Positions 1-8,442 of a stretch of DNA of 64,000 nucleotides are shown here, in pieces. Origin of the DNA: Sporobacter sp963675425 (GTDB lineage Bacteria; Bacillota; Clostridia; Oscillospirales; Oscillospiraceae); NCBI GenBank assembly GCA_963675425.1, contig OY776214.1:3410001-3474000 (forward strand). The letters are read 5' to 3'. A program made the translations under genes and the position numbers. Within the stretch, counting starts at the first letter, position 1. The number at the start of each line of letters is the position of its first letter. A model generated the notes under the pieces. That model was not told the origin of the DNA. It saw only the letters and a list, made by a program, of their open reading frames with translations, and did no database searches.

Positions 1-59
1 TTACATGATATATCAAGTGTTTTCGTCACTATTTCCTCATAATCCATTTGTGTGTTCAT
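1..59 (-). CDS. Possible N-terminal fragment of a gene cut by the window's left edge
   Basis: An ATG at 59 opens a frame (MNTQMDYEEIVTK...) that stays open to the window edge, giving only 19 codons. It lies downstream of the ispH-rpsA terminator on the same strand, so a new transcription unit could begin here. No convincing Shine-Dalgarno precedes the ATG, and the fragment is too short to assign to a family. It could equally be chance. Confidence 0.25.
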   Translation of the reverse strand, partial: MNTQMDYEEIVTKTLDISC

Positions 60-129
60 TCGGTACGTCAAAAAAAGGTGAATGTGCTGAGTGTTTATCA
101 GTCCCTTATTAGTTTTTTGCCAATTTAAA

Positions 130-167
130 GAAAAATATACCGGAAACGCCTTTTGAGGCGTTCCCGG
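130..167 (-). terminator. Rho-independent terminator of the ispH-rpsA operon
   Basis: Read on the minus strand, an 11-bp stem (CCGGGAACGCC pairing with GGCGTTTCCGG, one mismatch) with a 6-nt loop is followed by TATATTTTTCTTT. It sits about 55 bases after the stop of the IspH-S1 gene and would end the long minus-strand gene series. Confidence 0.85.
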
Positions 168-220
168 CATCTGATCTTGTCAAATTACTGCAGCTTTTCG
201 GCTGCACGCCATCTTATTTT

Positions 221-2380
221 TTACTCGTCGTCCTCAAGGTCGTCGTCATCGTACCGCCTGTTGTCGGATTCCATCAGGGCACGGATACTCAGTGACACCT
301 TGTGCTTGTCCATATCGATGTCAGTAATCTTAACGTCGGTCTCTTCACCTTCCGCGAGTACTTCGGACGGAAGACCGATGCGGTGGTCAGTGATCTGTGA
401 AATATGAATGAGGCCGTCCACACCCGGAAGGATTTCGGCGAACGCGCCGAACGGCATGAGCTTGACAATCTTTACATGGGCCGTATCGCCGATTTGATAC
501 GTAGAAGTGAAACGCACCCAGGGGTTGTCCTCATCCTTTTTATAGCCAAGGGAAATTTTATTCTTCTCGCGGTCAAACGAGATGACATAGACCTCGATCT
601 CGTCCCCGACCTTCAGAATATCTGACGGCTGGTTGATGCGTGTCCAGCTCAGCTCGGACACATGAACCATTCCATCAATGCCGCCGATGTCGACAAACGC
701 GCCGTACGAGGTCATTGATTTGACAACGCCACTGTATTTCTTACCCTCTTCGATCTCGCCCCAGATTTTTTCCATTTTCTCGCGTCGCTCGTCGTTTAAG
801 ACGGATCGAATGGAGCCGACAACACGGCGCCTGGAGTGGTTGACCTCTGTGATACGAAGACGAACACGCGTTTTAACGAGAGGCGTCATCGGCTCATCCT
901 TAGGAATACCTGTCTGTGAAGCGGGCACGAAAACGCGAACACCCTTGACCGAGACCACAACGCCGCCCTTATTCTCCTCGGTGACATTGCCCTCGACAAT
1001 CGACTTCTCGTTTTTGGCCGTCTCAATGTCTTCCCAGTTTTTCACGCTGTCCAGACGCTTCTTCGACAGCATAACCGTACCCTCAACGTCATTGACGCGC
1101 AGAACAAACGCTTCAATCTTATCGCCGACCTTGACAATATCATCGACCTTGAGCGTTGTATCGTCCGTAAGCTCCGTCAGGGGTATGTAGCCTGACTGCT
1201 TCGTACCCAGATCGACAGAAATTTCCGTCGGTGTGATTGCCGCGACGATACCCGTGACTTTTTCACCGGTAGACAAGGTCTTGATCGATCTTTCGAGCAT
1301 TTCCTCGAATGTCTCGGCCTGTTGACCGTCTTCCTTATCTTCAGATATATTTACGTCGGCTTCGCCGTTTAAACTTTCGCCATTAACATCTGCTCCAGAT
1401 TGTTCGGCAGCACCCTCGTCGACTGTTTCTGCGGCCGTTGCAGCATCGCTATTGACGGCAGCTTCTTCGCTCCGGGCATCCTCGCCTGCTTGCGTGTTTA
1501 CGGCTTCCTGACCGTTTGTTTCTTCGATATTCATTTCATCACTCAACATCTGACAGACCTCCTCAATTATCCACGCCGGCGTGGAAGCGCCTGCAGTAAT
1601 TCCGACCGTGTCAGACTCACTGAAGTTCGAAATGTCAAGCTCACCCGCTGTTTCGACAAAAAATACTCTTCTACAATATTTTTCGCAGATTTCGGCAAGC
1701 TTGTGACTGTTTGCGCTTGACTTGCCGCCGATTACGATCATGGCGTCTGCTTTACAAGAGATTTCTTTGGCTTCTTCCTGGCGCTTAGACGTGGCGTTGC
1801 ATATTGTATCAAATATTTTGCAATTTGTACACTCTTTTTTTAGCGTTTCACTGCACGAATCATATACGTCTCGTGTATTGGTCGTCTGGAAAACGACAGA
1901 TATCGGCGTATCCTTGTTAGCAGGCGATTCGTCGAGCCATTGCCTGATCTCCGCAGGCGTTTCAAAGATCCGGCGGTCTCGGCACCAGCTGGAAATTGCC
2001 TCGATTTCCGGATGTGCGCGCTCACCGATGATGATGACGGCTCTGTCCGCCTCGGATTCCGCGCGTACAATCCTGTGGATTTTTGCAACATCCGGACAGG
2101 TGGCGTCTACAATGTCAGCTCCGAGCGTCCCGAGTGTCTCAATATCCGGCTTTTTAGCGCCGTGTGATCGGATAATCACCGTGTCACCCGGTCGTACTCG
2201 TGACAGATCGTCTGCTTCCCGTACGCCCAGTTGTGCCAGTTTTCCGGTGACGCTGGAGTTGTGGATGATCGGACCGAGCGTCAGACAACTGCCGTTTTTT
2301 GCGGCGGCCTCCTCACACAGGCGGACAGCCCTTCGAACACCAAAACAAAATCCGGCTGATTTAGCGCGTATAAGCTTCAC
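221..2380 (-). CDS. ispH: 4-Hydroxy-3-methylbut-2-enyl diphosphate reductase fused to S1 RNA-binding domains (IspH-RpsA)
   Basis: The N-terminal ~285 residues are IspH, the [4Fe-4S] enzyme of the last MEP-pathway step (HMBPP to IPP and DMAPP). Its three cluster cysteines are visible at C12 (FCFGVRRAV), near 96 (DATCPDV) and near 195 (ICNATSKRQEE). An acidic, Ala-rich linker (about 285-365) joins it to four consecutive S1/OB repeats, the last two with the typical YGAFVDIGG and FGAFAEILPG cores. The protein ends in an Asp/Glu-rich tail. At 719 residues it equals IspH plus a short ribosomal protein S1, a fusion known in Clostridia. The start is GTG at 2380, preceded by GGAGG at 7 nt, and it overlaps the plsC stop as GTGA, so translation is probably coupled. 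Reductase function is near certain from the cysteines; whether the S1 part works on the ribosome is inferred. Confidence 0.95.
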   Translation of the reverse strand: MKLIRAKSAGFCFGVRRAVRLCEEAAAKNGSCLTLGPIIHNSSVTGKLAQLGVREADDLSRVRPGDTVIIRSHGAKKPDIETLGTLGADIVDATCPDVAKIHRIVRAESEADRAVIIIGERAHPEIEAISSWCRDRRIFETPAEIRQWLDESPANKDTPISVVFQTTNTRDVYDSCSETLKKECTNCKIFDTICNATSKRQEEAKEISCKADAMIVIGGKSSANSHKLAEICEKYCRRVFFVETAGELDISNFSESDTVGITAGASTPAWIIEEVCQMLSDEMNIEETNGQEAVNTQAGEDARSEEAAVNSDAATAAETVDEGAAEQSGADVNGESLNGEADVNISEDKEDGQQAETFEEMLERSIKTLSTGEKVTGIVAAITPTEISVDLGTKQSGYIPLTELTDDTTLKVDDIVKVGDKIEAFVLRVNDVEGTVMLSKKRLDSVKNWEDIETAKNEKSIVEGNVTEENKGGVVVSVKGVRVFVPASQTGIPKDEPMTPLVKTRVRLRITEVNHSRRRVVGSIRSVLNDERREKMEKIWGEIEEGKKYSGVVKSMTSYGAFVDIGGIDGMVHVSELSWTRINQPSDILKVGDEIEVYVISFDREKNKISLGYKKDEDNPWVRFTSTYQIGDTAHVKIVKLMPFGAFAEILPGVDGLIHISQITDHRIGLPSEVLAEGEETDVKITDIDMDKHKVSLSIRALMESDNRRYDDDDLEDDE

Positions 2381-2991
2381 GCTCCCGCCTCCTTCGTATC
2401 GGACTCCGATGCGTTGATGCGGTCCATCAGCTCCTCGGCCAAAACACTATATTCCTCATAGGACAGCTTGCGACGTTCCGGATTAATCGTGTATGGCTTT
2501 TTAAATTCCACCCGGATCTTTGTAAAGGGACGCTTTTTCCGTGGCAGGTAGACGGGGACCAGCGGCACGTTTGTCTGATCGGCCAGACGGACGGCCCCGT
2601 TTTTCGCAACTTTTTCACCTGCCGCTTTAGCTCGCGTGCCCTCCGGGAAAATGCCAATCTTCTCCCCCGCCCGTAAATATCTCAGCGCTGTTTTAATCGC
2701 CCGGACGTCTTTGTTGCCGCGATCAACGGAAAACGAGCCGATGGCCTTGATAACCGGGGACAACAACGGTATCCGAAACAGTTCGATCTTGGCCATATAG
2801 TGTATATGATGCTTCAGTCCGGCAGCCAGCGAGACCATGACCGGGTCAAAATTGCTGGAATGATTGGCGCAGATAACAGCCGGCCCGTCCGGTATGTTTT
2901 CCAGCCCAATAACATCGTACCGGTAAAACGGGAATAAGACAATGGTCAGAAAATAATATAGCCGCCTGTAGGCGCGGTACTCCCGATTCAT
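2377..2991 (-). CDS. plsC: 1-acyl-sn-glycerol-3-phosphate acyltransferase (PlsC family)
   Basis: This 204-residue member of the lysophosphatidate acyltransferase family transfers an acyl group to the sn-2 position of lysophosphatidic acid at the inner face of the membrane. The catalytic NHSSNFDP box (HX4D) and the FPEGTRA substrate box are both present, and a hydrophobic segment near the N-terminus (YFLTIVLFPFY) fits the usual membrane anchor. The ATG at 2991 was chosen over an in-frame upstream codon at 3036 because it overlaps the cmk stop as ATGA and starts the typical MNREYRAYRRLYY. The gene in turn overlaps the ispH start. The cmk-plsC-ispH order is common in Clostridia. Acyltransferase assignment is firm; acyl-donor specificity cannot be read from sequence. 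Confidence 0.93.
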   Translation of the reverse strand: MNREYRAYRRLYYFLTIVLFPFYRYDVIGLENIPDGPAVICANHSSNFDPVMVSLAAGLKHHIHYMAKIELFRIPLLSPVIKAIGSFSVDRGNKDVRAIKTALRYLRAGEKIGIFPEGTRAKAAGEKVAKNGAVRLADQTNVPLVPVYLPRKKRPFTKIRVEFKKPYTINPERRKLSYEEYSVLAEELMDRINASESDTKEAGA

Positions 2992-3670
2992 AGGCTCAGT
3001 TTCTCCATCGCCAGCTTCGAGATTGCCGCTAGGCATTCTTCAAGGCTTAGTTCCGTGGTGTCCAACAGGATAGCGTCAGCGGCGGCCTTTAAAGGTGCGG
3101 CGCTGCGCTCACTGTCATTTTTATCCCGGTAAAGGATATCACGAAGCACGTCCTCATAGGCGGTTTCTATATTTTTCTCCTTGAGTTCAAGCAGCCGGCG
3201 TTCAGCCCGAATCTCAGGCCTGGCTGTCATAAAAATCTTCAGACCGGCGTTTGGGAGGACAACAGTGCCGATATCGCGCCCGTCCATGACAACGTTATAC
3301 CGCAGAGCCATATCCTTTTGCATCGACAGGAGAAAGGTGCGAACCGCAGTCATCGCAGAGACATCCGAGGCGTAGATTGACGCCTCCGGAAACCGTATGT
3401 CCAACGTGACGTCTTCGCCGTTTAAAAACATGCGCTGTATGCCCTCGTCGTCGTAACGCATCTCAATCCGGATATCCGGCAGCATCGCCGCCACCTTTTC
3501 CTCGTCCTTCGACGCAATGCCGTTTGAAGGGCGTACAGCCCGACGGTTCTGTATAAAGCGCCCGTATCGACGTAAATCAATCCTAATTTTTGAGCGGTCA
3601 TCCTGGCCAGCGTGCTTTTTCCCGCGCCGCTCGGCCCGTCGATGGCGATGCTCCTGTTTTCCATTGGCAT
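2988..3670 (-). CDS. cmk: Cytidylate kinase, reading frame interrupted by one apparent frameshift
   Basis: Cmk phosphorylates CMP/dCMP with ATP. The gene is split between two frames. From ATG 3670 (AAAGGA 5 nt upstream) one frame encodes the start, including the P-loop GPSGAGKST and DTGALYRTVGLYALQ. From about 3525 the family match continues in another frame (NGIASKDEEKVAAML...), through the NMP-binding GRDIGTVVLPNA to the C-terminus at 2988. The frames join at an A-run (CTTCAAACGG on the coding strand), where one extra A would restore a continuous Cmk of usual length (~227 aa). Both halves are otherwise intact. Because cmk is normally important for growth, a homopolymer sequencing or assembly error is likelier than a true pseudogene. 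No slippery heptamer supports programmed frameshifting. Confidence 0.85.
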
Positions 3671-3722
3671 GCTTATCCTTTCCATTTATTATGGGCAATA
3701 TTTTGTCTGTCATACTGCTTAA

Positions 3723-4973
3723 TCACTCTGTCAGTATATGTTTTGCCGCGGCATTTGCCGTCGCCCAGGCAATCTGGAGATTAAAGCCCCCCGTATAGGC
3801 GTCCAAATCTAAAAGTTCGCCGGCAAAATAAAGCCCCTTTACAAGCTTCGATTCCATCGTCTTCGGGTTTACTTCTCCCGTCGCGACGCCGCCGGACGTG
3901 ATGATCGCCTCGTCAATCGGCCGGGGACCGTCGACATCCAGACAGAAATTCTTAAACAGGTTTAAAAGCTTTTTACGTTCGTCGCGCGTTATGGAATGGA
4001 CCTTCGTATCCGGCTTGATACCGCTTCGCGCCACGAGCACCGGGATCATGGTTTTATGCGCGAGATCCCCCAGCGCGTTTTGAAAGTCGCGGTTTAAGTA
4101 TTTTTCGAAGTCGCGTAAGAGACGCGCGTCGAGTTTCTTTTCATCGAGCGCCGGTTTGAGGTCGATGGATAACGTGTATTTTTTCCGGTCAAACGCCCGC
4201 ATGTGCGCGCTGGCCGACAGGACCAGCGGGCCCGATACGCCGAAGTGCGTAAACAACATTTCGCCGAAGTCCGAGAACACCGGCTTTTTGCCGCCGTCAT
4301 AGACGGTTAAGTTCACTTTTTTCAGCGCCAGCCCCTGCATCAGCGCACAGGTGTCCGGCTCTGCGCAAAGTGGCACGAGCGACGGCTTCGGCGGAATAAT
4401 AGTGTGGCCGACGGCCGACGCCATTTTGTAGCCGTCCCCCGTCGACCCCGTCCGCGGATACGAAACGCCGCCCGTGCATAAAACGGCCGCGCGGCACGGT
4501 ATAAAGCCTCGGGATGTCGTAACGCCCGTTACGCTTCCGTCCGTTGTTTCTATGGATTTCGCCGTATCTTTTTGAATGGTCACGCCGTTTACGCGCGCGT
4601 TTTTTATAAGTGCTTCGGCCACGTCGGCCGCCCGGTCAGACTGGGGAAACACGCGTCCGCCGCGCTCTGTCTTGAGCGGGACGCCGAGTCTTTCAAAAAA
4701 AGCCATCGCGTCCTTCGGCGAAAACGCGTTTAAAGCGCCGTATAAAAACCGCCCGCCGTTTGGTATGTTATCCAGGACCTCCAGCGCCGAGCAGTCGTTC
4801 GTTAAATTGCAGCGTCCCTTGCCGGTGATCCGCAGCTTAATACCGAGCCGTTCATTTTTTTCCAGAAGCAGAACGTTAAAACCTCGGCGCGCCGCTTCGC
4901 CGGCGACAAGCAGGCCGGCCGCGCCGCCGCCGATTACAACGGCGTCATAAGTCGAGCTTTTCGTAGACGTCAT
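3723..4973 (-). CDS. HI0933/BaiN-family FAD-dependent flavoprotein (NAD(P)/FAD oxidoreductase)
   Basis: This 416-residue flavoprotein belongs to the HI0933 (YhiN/BaiN) family. The N-terminal dinucleotide-binding motif VVIGGGAAGLLVAGEAARRG and the family signature GKGRCNLTN (about residues 50-60) are intact, and a second FAD contact (GGFNLQIAWATA) lies at the C-terminus. The family is soluble and its substrates are mostly unknown; some gut members reduce C=C bonds of oxidised bile-acid intermediates, but that cannot be transferred here. ATG 4973 follows GGAGGAAT directly and overlaps the end of the RpiR gene by about 29 bases, suggesting coupling. An upstream in-frame start at 5003 would extend further into the RpiR gene and is less likely. 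Confidence 0.9.
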   Translation of the reverse strand: MTSTKSSTYDAVVIGGGAAGLLVAGEAARRGFNVLLLEKNERLGIKLRITGKGRCNLTNDCSALEVLDNIPNGGRFLYGALNAFSPKDAMAFFERLGVPLKTERGGRVFPQSDRAADVAEALIKNARVNGVTIQKDTAKSIETTDGSVTGVTTSRGFIPCRAAVLCTGGVSYPRTGSTGDGYKMASAVGHTIIPPKPSLVPLCAEPDTCALMQGLALKKVNLTVYDGGKKPVFSDFGEMLFTHFGVSGPLVLSASAHMRAFDRKKYTLSIDLKPALDEKKLDARLLRDFEKYLNRDFQNALGDLAHKTMIPVLVARSGIKPDTKVHSITRDERKKLLNLFKNFCLDVDGPRPIDEAIITSGGVATGEVNPKTMESKLVKGLYFAGELLDLDAYTGGFNLQIAWATANAAAKHILTE

Positions 4974-5808
4974 ATTCCTCCCAGATACCCTCAAGCTTTT
5001 CAAAATTCGAGAACAGGTCGCCCTTGGCCTTGGCAGAGGTCGCTACAATCAGCGCGTTTACCAGGCTCAAGGGCGCGACAAGCGTGTCAAGAAACGAAAT
5101 CATATCACTGCGGGCATACAACGCGATATCGGCCAGCTTGGCAATGGGCGAGGCCTGTGTATCGGTAATACCGATAACGGTTGCGCCCATCTCGTGGGCA
5201 TAACGCATGGCCTTGATGGTCCGCTGCGAGTACCGCGGAAAGGACAGCGCAAGGAAAACGTCTCCCCGCTTGATGCGCAGAATCTGCTCAAAAATATCGC
5301 TGGCCGACGAACCGTTTAAAATGTGTACATTATCAAACAGCAGCCCGTAATAAAAGCCGATAAAATTAGCCAGCGCCGATGTTGAGCGCAGGCCGCATAC
5401 ATAGAGACCGCTGGCGTCAACAATGGCGTCGACGGCTGCTTCAAAGTCTTCCCGATTCGTTTCCTCGAGCGTCATACGGATTTGATCAATATCCGAGGAC
5501 AAAACGAGCGACAGAATGTCCTGGCTTTCCATAAGGTCCTTGGCAACTTTTATGCGCTGCACGGACGTCAGGCGGTTTCGCACCATGTCCTGCAGCGCCC
5601 GGCGCATTTCCGGATAACCGTCATACCCGAGCTCAGCGGCAAACCGCACAACGGTCGATTCACTTACGTCGACGACTTGTCCGAGCTTGCTGGCCGTCAT
5701 GAACGCCGCCTTATCGTAATTTTCCGTAATATACTTGGCGATGCTGCGCTGACCTTTTGAAAAACGAGGCGACGCTTCCTCAATCAGCATCAGAATTTCT
5801 TTATCCAT
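4945..5808 (-). CDS. RpiR/MurR-family transcriptional regulator (HTH plus SIS domain)
   Basis: A 287-residue RpiR-type regulator. The N-terminal ~75 residues form the HTH_6 domain (MTASKLGQVVDVSESTVVRF is the recognition region). Residues ~125-265 form a SIS sugar-phosphate-isomerase fold (GLRSTSALANFIGFYYG, ALSFPRYSQRTIKAM, VIGITDT). Relatives sense phosphosugars or amino-sugar phosphates; no sugar-uptake genes are adjacent, so the ligand is unknown. ATG 5808 is selected because AGGAGG lies 7 nt upstream; the longer open frame to 5871 lacks such a site. The next gene, the HI0933 flavoprotein, overlaps its 3' end. Confidence 0.92.
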   Translation of the reverse strand: MDKEILMLIEEASPRFSKGQRSIAKYITENYDKAAFMTASKLGQVVDVSESTVVRFAAELGYDGYPEMRRALQDMVRNRLTSVQRIKVAKDLMESQDILSLVLSSDIDQIRMTLEETNREDFEAAVDAIVDASGLYVCGLRSTSALANFIGFYYGLLFDNVHILNGSSASDIFEQILRIKRGDVFLALSFPRYSQRTIKAMRYAHEMGATVIGITDTQASPIAKLADIALYARSDMISFLDTLVAPLSLVNALIVATSAKAKGDLFSNFEKLEGIWEEYDVYEKLDL

Positions 5809-5949
5809 AGCTAAGCCTCCTGTAAAGCGGGGTTCTTCGTCTATCATAACGTCCTCACGCACATAAATCAAGACAAATATGCAGCTTCACAGCACCACTC
5901 CTGCATTTTCAGCTTTTCAGCTTCCCCGGTGTCTTCGCCATGACATGGC

Positions 5950-6666
5950 TTAGCCGTCCATCCCCTCTTTCAGGCGGCTGACTTCTTCTTCGGTCAGATA
6001 CCGCCACGTACCGCTTTTTAATCGTCCCAGCTTCAGCCCGCCCTCTGCCACACGGCGTAATAACAGGACCTCAAGTCCGGCTTGTTCGCACATTTTTCGT
6101 ATTTGCCGGTTGCGCCCCTCATGGATCGTAACGGCAATTTCTCCGCCGTCCAGCGACGTGCTAATCGGGCGGACGGCGGCCGGACTGATGCGGTAACCGT
6201 CAATGACAAGCGGCTCCGACAGCGTCGGCAAGGCGCTCATCACATCTCCTTTCACCTTGACGTGATAGGTTTTTGACTTTTCATATGAAGGATGTGTGAG
6301 AGTGTGCGTCAAATCCCCGTCATTCGTTAAAATAAGCAGCCCCTCGGAATCCAGGTCCAGCCGGCCGACGGGATAAACGCGCTCGCCGCAGTCGGAAACA
6401 AGGTCCGCCACGTTTTTACGGCCCTTTTCATCCTTCAGCGTAGTAACGTAGCCGCGAGGCTTATTCAGCATAACATAAATTTTATGTACGCCGGACCGGA
6501 TGGGCGTACCATCGACCGATATGGTGTCTGTATCCGGGTCGGCGCTTTGCCCTAAAACGGCCGGTACACCGTTAATCATGACACGCCCGGCCGTTATGAG
6601 GTTTTCCGACTCACGGCGCGAAGCCACGCCGTGAGCCGATAATATTTTTTGTAAACGCTGCTTCAT
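5950..6666 (-). CDS. rluB: rRNA pseudouridine synthase (RsuA/RluB/E/F family)
   Basis: A 238-residue enzyme with an N-terminal S4 RNA-binding domain (LQKILSAHGVASRRESENLI) followed by a pseudouridine-synthase domain carrying the catalytic-loop motif GRLDLDSEGLLILTNDG (Asp nucleophile). The C-terminal GRNRQIRKMCE motif is typical of RluB-like enzymes that isomerise a uridine in 23S rRNA near the peptidyl-transferase centre. ATG 6666 is preceded by AGGTGA at 5 nt. An in-frame codon at 6675 would overlap the dacF stop and has no better ribosome site. The dacF-ytfJ-scpAB neighbourhood with rluB is the usual Firmicutes arrangement. The exact target base is inferred from family. Confidence 0.93.
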   Translation of the reverse strand: MKQRLQKILSAHGVASRRESENLITAGRVMINGVPAVLGQSADPDTDTISVDGTPIRSGVHKIYVMLNKPRGYVTTLKDEKGRKNVADLVSDCGERVYPVGRLDLDSEGLLILTNDGDLTHTLTHPSYEKSKTYHVKVKGDVMSALPTLSEPLVIDGYRISPAAVRPISTSLDGGEIAVTIHEGRNRQIRKMCEQAGLEVLLLRRVAEGGLKLGRLKSGTWRYLTEEEVSRLKEGMDG

Positions 6667-6681
6667 TGCTCTCACCTGATT

Positions 6682-7866
6682 TTATATCTCTCCGTTTTTG
6701 TACGTCACCACGGTTTTCTCTTCCCGGACGATAAGCCGCCGGAGCTTTTCCCAGTTCGTCAGCGGGATATCCGGGTCCAGCTTAACTGTTTCACCATAAA
6801 CAAGCTGAATGGTTTTTACAGTTTCTCCGTTCACCATAACGTTGATGACGCCGACGCGCTGACCGGCCTGCGCCGGGGCATAGACGAACTGGGGCGCTTC
6901 CACGACAATGGCCACTTCATCTTCTTTCTGGCACAGGGCCGCGAAGTCCTCCGCCGCTTGTACCGGAACTTCGTTTTTAAGTCCGGATATAACGGGAAGC
7001 GTGCCGAACGTCTCGTCTTCACGCCGGACCTTTACTACGCTGTAATGATCGTACGCCCAATTATATAAAGACGTATGGTCCTTCCAGTCGTCCGGATCGT
7101 TGAGCGTCACACAGATCAGGCGCATACCGTCGCGCTCACAGCTGGAGACGAGGCTCCGTCCGGCGCTTTCCGTATAACCGGTCTTGACGCCGACAGTTCC
7201 GGGACAATTCCACAAAAGCTTGTTATGGTTTTTCAGCGACCGGCCGGCTGCCGACATGTATTTTGTCGAGACGATCATTTTAAACGTTTCGTTGTTCAGG
7301 GCCTCCCGCGCGATGAGCGCCAGGTCTCGGGCCGTTGAATAGTGCCCCTCGGCGTCAAGCCCGTTCGGATTGACAAAGTGTGAGCCCGTACATCCAAGCG
7401 CCTCGGCGCGTGCGTTCATTAAATCGGCAAAAGCTTCTACACTGCCGGATACGTATCGTGCCAGCGCAACAGCCGCATCGTTGCCGGAAGCCAGCATCAT
7501 CCCGTACAGCAGATCGCTGACCGTCAGCGTCTCGCCGGGCTTTATATACATGGACGAACCCTCAACCGGCGGAAAATCATTGCTGATGAGTACGCGCTCG
7601 CGCAGGTCGCATTTATCAAGCACGACGAGCGCCGTCAGCATCTTTGTCGTGCTGGCTATAAGCATTTTGCTGTCCGCGTTTTTCTCATACAGCACCTCGC
7701 CCGTATCGGCCTGCGTTAGAATGCACGATTGAGCGCAGGTACCGGGCGCTGTCTGCGCGCCGACACTGCTGCCGGGCGACGCTAAAAGCGCCAGCAGCGT
7801 TAAAAAGACAACCGGCTTAAACCGTTCAGCGCGTCTGTTTCCGCGCGCCTTCCAAATATGATTCAA
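6682..7866 (-). CDS. dacF: D-alanyl-D-alanine carboxypeptidase (DacF/DacB-like, peptidase S11)
   Basis: A low-molecular-weight penicillin-binding protein that trims the terminal D-Ala of peptidoglycan stem peptides outside the membrane. It has a signal peptide (FKPVVFLTLLALLASPGSSVGA), the catalytic STTK tetrad (IASTTKMLTAL), the SGN motif (MLASGNDAAVAL) and the KTG box (GVKTGYTESAG). A C-terminal beta-rich domain (PBP5_C) follows. The start is probably TTG 7866, with GAGGTGG 6-9 nt upstream; GTG 7878 is an alternative that adds four residues and has no good site. The position next to ytfJ and scpAB matches the sporulation-linked DacF of Firmicutes, but vegetative DacA-like function cannot be excluded. 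Confidence 0.93.
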   Translation of the reverse strand: MNHIWKARGNRRAERFKPVVFLTLLALLASPGSSVGAQTAPGTCAQSCILTQADTGEVLYEKNADSKMLIASTTKMLTALVVLDKCDLRERVLISNDFPPVEGSSMYIKPGETLTVSDLLYGMMLASGNDAAVALARYVSGSVEAFADLMNARAEALGCTGSHFVNPNGLDAEGHYSTARDLALIAREALNNETFKMIVSTKYMSAAGRSLKNHNKLLWNCPGTVGVKTGYTESAGRSLVSSCERDGMRLICVTLNDPDDWKDHTSLYNWAYDHYSVVKVRREDETFGTLPVISGLKNEVPVQAAEDFAALCQKEDEVAIVVEAPQFVYAPAQAGQRVGVINVMVNGETVKTIQLVYGETVKLDPDIPLTNWEKLRRLIVREEKTVVTYKNGEI

Positions 7867-7984
7867 AATAAGCACCACCTCATTTGCTTTAAAGGCAGTG
7901 CTTATTATTGTCCTGTGTTGGCGAAATATCCACTGTTTTATATCGCTTCCAGACCCTGGCAGAGGAAATTGGACAGCCTGCAGC

Positions 7985-8362
7985 TTATTCCTTATTAATC
8001 AGCTCGTTGACCTTGTCGATCACGTCGGGCACGAGCTCGATGATCCGATCAACCGTTGTGTTGGCCGGCGGCGCGATATTAAGCATTTTGATGCTATTGC
8101 CATGAACGATCAGAAACGCGACCGGAACGATGTGCACACCGGCGCCGCTTCCTCCGCCGAACGTGTTATTTGGATTTGGCTGCTGCTTACCCGGAATATC
8201 CGATCCGCCGCTGGCAAAGCCAAAGCTGACCTTTGAAATCGGTATAAGCGTGATGCCGTCCGCCGTCGTAATCGGTGTCCCGACGATGGTATTGGCATCG
8301 ACCATCTCGCGTATTTTCTCCATTGTTGTTTCCATCAGGTCGCCAATCGGATGCTTCTCCAT
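7985..8362 (-). CDS. ytfJ: Sporulation protein YtfJ/GerW family
   Basis: A 125-residue member of the YtfJ (GerW) family. The hallmark core VDANTIVGTPITTADGITLIPISKVSFGF is intact and is followed by a glycine-rich stretch (GGGSGAGV). In Bacillus the protein is made in the forespore and is needed for normal germination of spores; its biochemical activity is unknown. ATG 8362 has AAAGGCGG 7 nt upstream. It lies between dacF and a DUF2953 gene, the conserved scpA-scpB-DUF2953-ytfJ-dacF order of clostridia. The family is also found in some non-sporulating bacteria, but the ger locus elsewhere in this window supports a sporulation role. Confidence 0.93.
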   Translation of the reverse strand: MEKHPIGDLMETTMEKIREMVDANTIVGTPITTADGITLIPISKVSFGFASGGSDIPGKQQPNPNNTFGGGSGAGVHIVPVAFLIVHGNSIKMLNIAPPANTTVDRIIELVPDVIDKVNELINKE

Positions 8363-8442
8363 TATTAAACCGCCTTTCTGATTGTTCTGAATTACGTTCT
8401 AGTATACGGAATGCTTCGGGCGGTCTGTCAGGAATTGTCCTT

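Noticed and set aside
3515..3535. Programmed ribosomal frameshift in cmk
   Set aside because: The junction CTT CAA ACG is not a slippery heptamer and no downstream stem is evident; an indel or read error explains it better.
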